DNA of 14,302 nucleotides from RGDT01 sp964630925 (GTDB taxonomy: Bacteria > Planctomycetota > Planctomycetia > Gemmatales > Gemmataceae): NCBI GenBank assembly GCA_964630925.1, contig CAZVZK010000214.1:1-14302 (forward strand), given 5' to 3'. Positions 12,860 to 14,302 of this stretch are shown here, in pieces. Position 1 is the stretch's first letter. Each line of letters opens with the position of its first letter. The notes beneath the pieces are model-generated. The model was not told the DNA's origin, searched no databases, and saw only the letters and a program-made list of their open reading frames with translations. The position numbers and the translations under genes are program-made.

Positions 12860-14200
12860 TCACGGCCGGCCGGTCACGTCGCGCGCCACGGCGAAGATCA
12901 CGCCCTCGTCCGGCACCGACTTCGCCGTCCACTCGAACGTGCGATAGTTACCCCGCGCGTCGCGGTAGCGGTTGCGGAAACGCGCCACGGGCAGTCCCAG
13001 ACGCAGCTCGCCCATGGCCTTGCACGTCGCCGCGTGGTCTTCCGGGTGGATGAAGTCGATGAACGGCCGCGCCAGCAGCTCCCCGTCGGGGTGGCCCAAC
13101 AGCCGCGAGAAGTTCGGGTTGATGCGGCGGAAGTAGCCGTCCACCCCCGCGATGCAGAACAGGTCGAGGCTCAGGTCGAAGAACCGCGCCAGGTCGCGCT
13201 CGGCCCGCCGCAGGTCCGACTCCATGTACGCCGTCATGGCGCGGGACACCTCGCCGGCGTTGGCGGGCCGGTCCGCCGGCTTCGCCGCCAGGCAGCGGAT
13301 GGCCAGGTTGACCACCTCACGCGGCGCGGCGCTGTCCATCAAACGCTGCACGGCCCCGGACAGGTGCGCCCGCGTCGCCCTCCGGTGCGCCTTCCGCCCG
13401 TCCGTGCAGGCGTACGGCGGCTGCCCCGTGAGGATCTCGCACAGGATCGCCCCCAGCCCGAACACGTCCGCGCGCTCGTCCACCGCCTCGGCCCGCGCCT
13501 GCTCCGGCGCCATGTACGCCGGCGTCCCCAGCACGCGGCCCGACTCGGTCAGCCCCCGCTCGGGCGCCGGCTCGGGGGCGTCCGCCAGCAGCGGCGGGTC
13601 GGCCTCGTTCAGCGCCTTCGCCACGCCCCAGTCCATCACCTTGACCACGCCGAAGGGCTCCGCGATCACGTTGGCCGGCTTGAGGTCCCGGTGGATGATG
13701 CCCGCCGCGTGGGCATAGGCGGACGCCTCGCACACCCGCTCGAACAACTTCAGCAGGGGCGGCAGGCTCTCAGCGGGCGAGGTGCGCCCTGCCAGCAACG
13801 CCGACAGGCTCTCGCCGCGCATCAACTGCATGGCGAAGTAGGGCCGCCCGTCGGGCAGCTCGCCCACGTCGTGGACGGGGACGATGCCGGGGTGCTGTAG
13901 CCGCCCGGTGATGGACGCCTCGCGGACGAAGCGCCCACGCAGCTCCGGCGATCGGTCGTGCCCCTCCAGCAGCACCTTGATCGCCAGGCCGCGCCCGAGG
14001 GCCAGATCCCAGGCGCGGTAGACGACGCCCATGCCCCCACGGGCGATCTCGCCGTCGAAGCGGTAACGGGGCAGGGCGTCGGGGGCGGGGGCGGTCTGGG
14101 TGACGGGCGGGGCGCCGGAGCTGGTCTCGGCCCAGCCGCCGAGCAACATGCCTTCGTGTTCTGTCGGGGGGAGCGAGGCGGAGGATTCGAGGCTCGTCAT
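12860..14200 (-). CDS. Ser/Thr protein kinase with C-terminal PAS domain
   Basis: ATG 14200 follows AGGAGT (14205-14210) by 4 bases, and 446 residues result. After a Pro/Ala-rich head (1-44), a Pkn2-type kinase domain spans about 46-325: glycine loop GEIARGGMGVVY (50-61), lysine in LAIK (Lys75), Glu94 of the C helix, HRDLKPAN (170-177, Asp172), DWG (190-192) in place of DFG, GTPAYMAPEQ (225-234), and DVFGLG (245-250). All catalytic residues are present, so activity is expected; DWG is frequent in planctomycete kinases. Residues about 336-446 form a PAS domain (DLFCIAGVDGYFRRINPNFSRLLGHP through to FAVARDVTG), the usual full length. No transmembrane segment is seen, so it is probably a soluble cytoplasmic kinase, with the PAS domain sensing a small molecule, oxygen or redox state, or mediating dimerisation. 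No cofactor-binding residue is diagnostic. Typically such kinases carry extracytoplasmic sensors, so the cytoplasmic PAS is the distinguishing part. Confidence 0.94.
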   Translation of the reverse strand: MTSLESSASLPPTEHEGMLLGGWAETSSGAPPVTQTAPAPDALPRYRFDGEIARGGMGVVYRAWDLALGRGLAIKVLLEGHDRSPELRGRFVREASITGRLQHPGIVPVHDVGELPDGRPYFAMQLMRGESLSALLAGRTSPAESLPPLLKLFERVCEASAYAHAAGIIHRDLKPANVIAEPFGVVKVMDWGVAKALNEADPPLLADAPEPAPERGLTESGRVLGTPAYMAPEQARAEAVDERADVFGLGAILCEILTGQPPYACTDGRKAHRRATRAHLSGAVQRLMDSAAPREVVNLAIRCLAAKPADRPANAGEVSRAMTAYMESDLRRAERDLARFFDLSLDLFCIAGVDGYFRRINPNFSRLLGHPDGELLARPFIDFIHPEDHAATCKAMGELRLGLPVARFRNRYRDARGNYRTFEWTAKSVPDEGVIFAVARDVTGRP

Positions 14201-14267
14201 CTCGACTCCTGGCGGGAAAAAGGGCCGGGCTCCGCGTCCCTGCGCCCATTAGAGCGGTTAGGATTTT

Positions 14268-14297
14268 GATCTAGCGCGGGAGGGCGGGTTGTGGCAA
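14268..14297 (-). promoter_or_regulatory. Weak promoter candidate upstream of the kinase gene
   Basis: On the minus strand TTGCCA (14297-14292) is followed after 18 bases by TAGATC (14273-14268), about 67 bases before the kinase ATG. The -35 match is fair (TTG plus CA-like), but the -10 matches only three of six positions. The stretch between the kinase ATG and the right edge (102 bases) holds nothing else recognisable. Confidence 0.2.
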
Positions 14298-14302
14298 GAT
14301 CG

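Noticed and set aside
12422..13900. Plus-strand open frame of 492 codons across the WD40 end and opposite the kinase gene
   Set aside because: It is out of frame with the WD40 gene and antisense to the kinase gene, with an Arg/Gln/His-rich product typical of shadow frames.

Overview
The window looks like chromosomal DNA of a very GC-rich planctomycete, most likely a member of the Gemmataceae. This is an inference from gene content and style. It holds a giant surface protein that opens with the planctomycete LEWLEDRVTP-type N-terminal motif, a Pkn2-like Ser/Thr kinase with a DWG instead of DFG motif, a WD40 propeller behind a HEAT-like stretch, a secreted all-LRR protein with a strict 24-residue repeat, and an ankyrin lipoprotein. 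No rRNA, tRNA, transposase, integrase or CRISPR array was seen.

Layout. (1) 1-1078, minus: a partial secreted OstA/LptA-like envelope protein, running off the left edge and frameshifted in a long G/C homopolymer stretch (about 141-236). (2) 1298-2263, plus: a secreted thioredoxin-like protein whose frame is cut by one TGA at 1508-1510, with clearly coding sequence in the same frame on both sides. A hairpin that fits the bacterial SECIS pattern lies just after it, so a selenoprotein is the leading reading. (3) 2282-2320: a strong palindrome between convergent genes. (4) 2398-3519, minus: a secreted LRR protein. (5) 3692-3724: a second, diverged copy of the palindrome, just past the stop of the next gene. 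(6) 3733-7101, minus: a 1122-residue surface protein made of an N-terminal export-type motif, Ig-like domains and eight 'LDLLGL...TSPI...LLGNLL' modules arranged as a duplicated four-module block. (7) 7372-10575, plus: a 1067-residue ankyrin lipoprotein. (8) 10612-11658, plus: an ADP-ribosylglycohydrolase-family protein. (9) 11704-12837, plus: a WD40 protein. (10) 12860-14200, minus: a kinase-PAS protein, convergent with the WD40 gene.

How the genes relate. The ankyrin, ADP-ribosylglycohydrolase and WD40 genes lie head to tail with gaps of 36 and 45 bases and could be co-transcribed, although a TACAAT box before the WD40 gene may give it its own promoter. No shared pathway can be proved. The ankyrin lipoprotein and the WD40 protein are predicted to be outside the cytoplasm, while the ADP-ribosylglycohydrolase and the kinase have no signal peptide. 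Most of the window encodes cell-surface or periplasmic proteins plus one cytoplasmic signalling kinase. No gene-free stretch exceeds 300 bases; the largest gaps (1079-1297, 3520-3732, 7102-7371) hold upstream regions and the hairpins listed. The item most worth following up is the candidate selenoprotein at 1298-2263.
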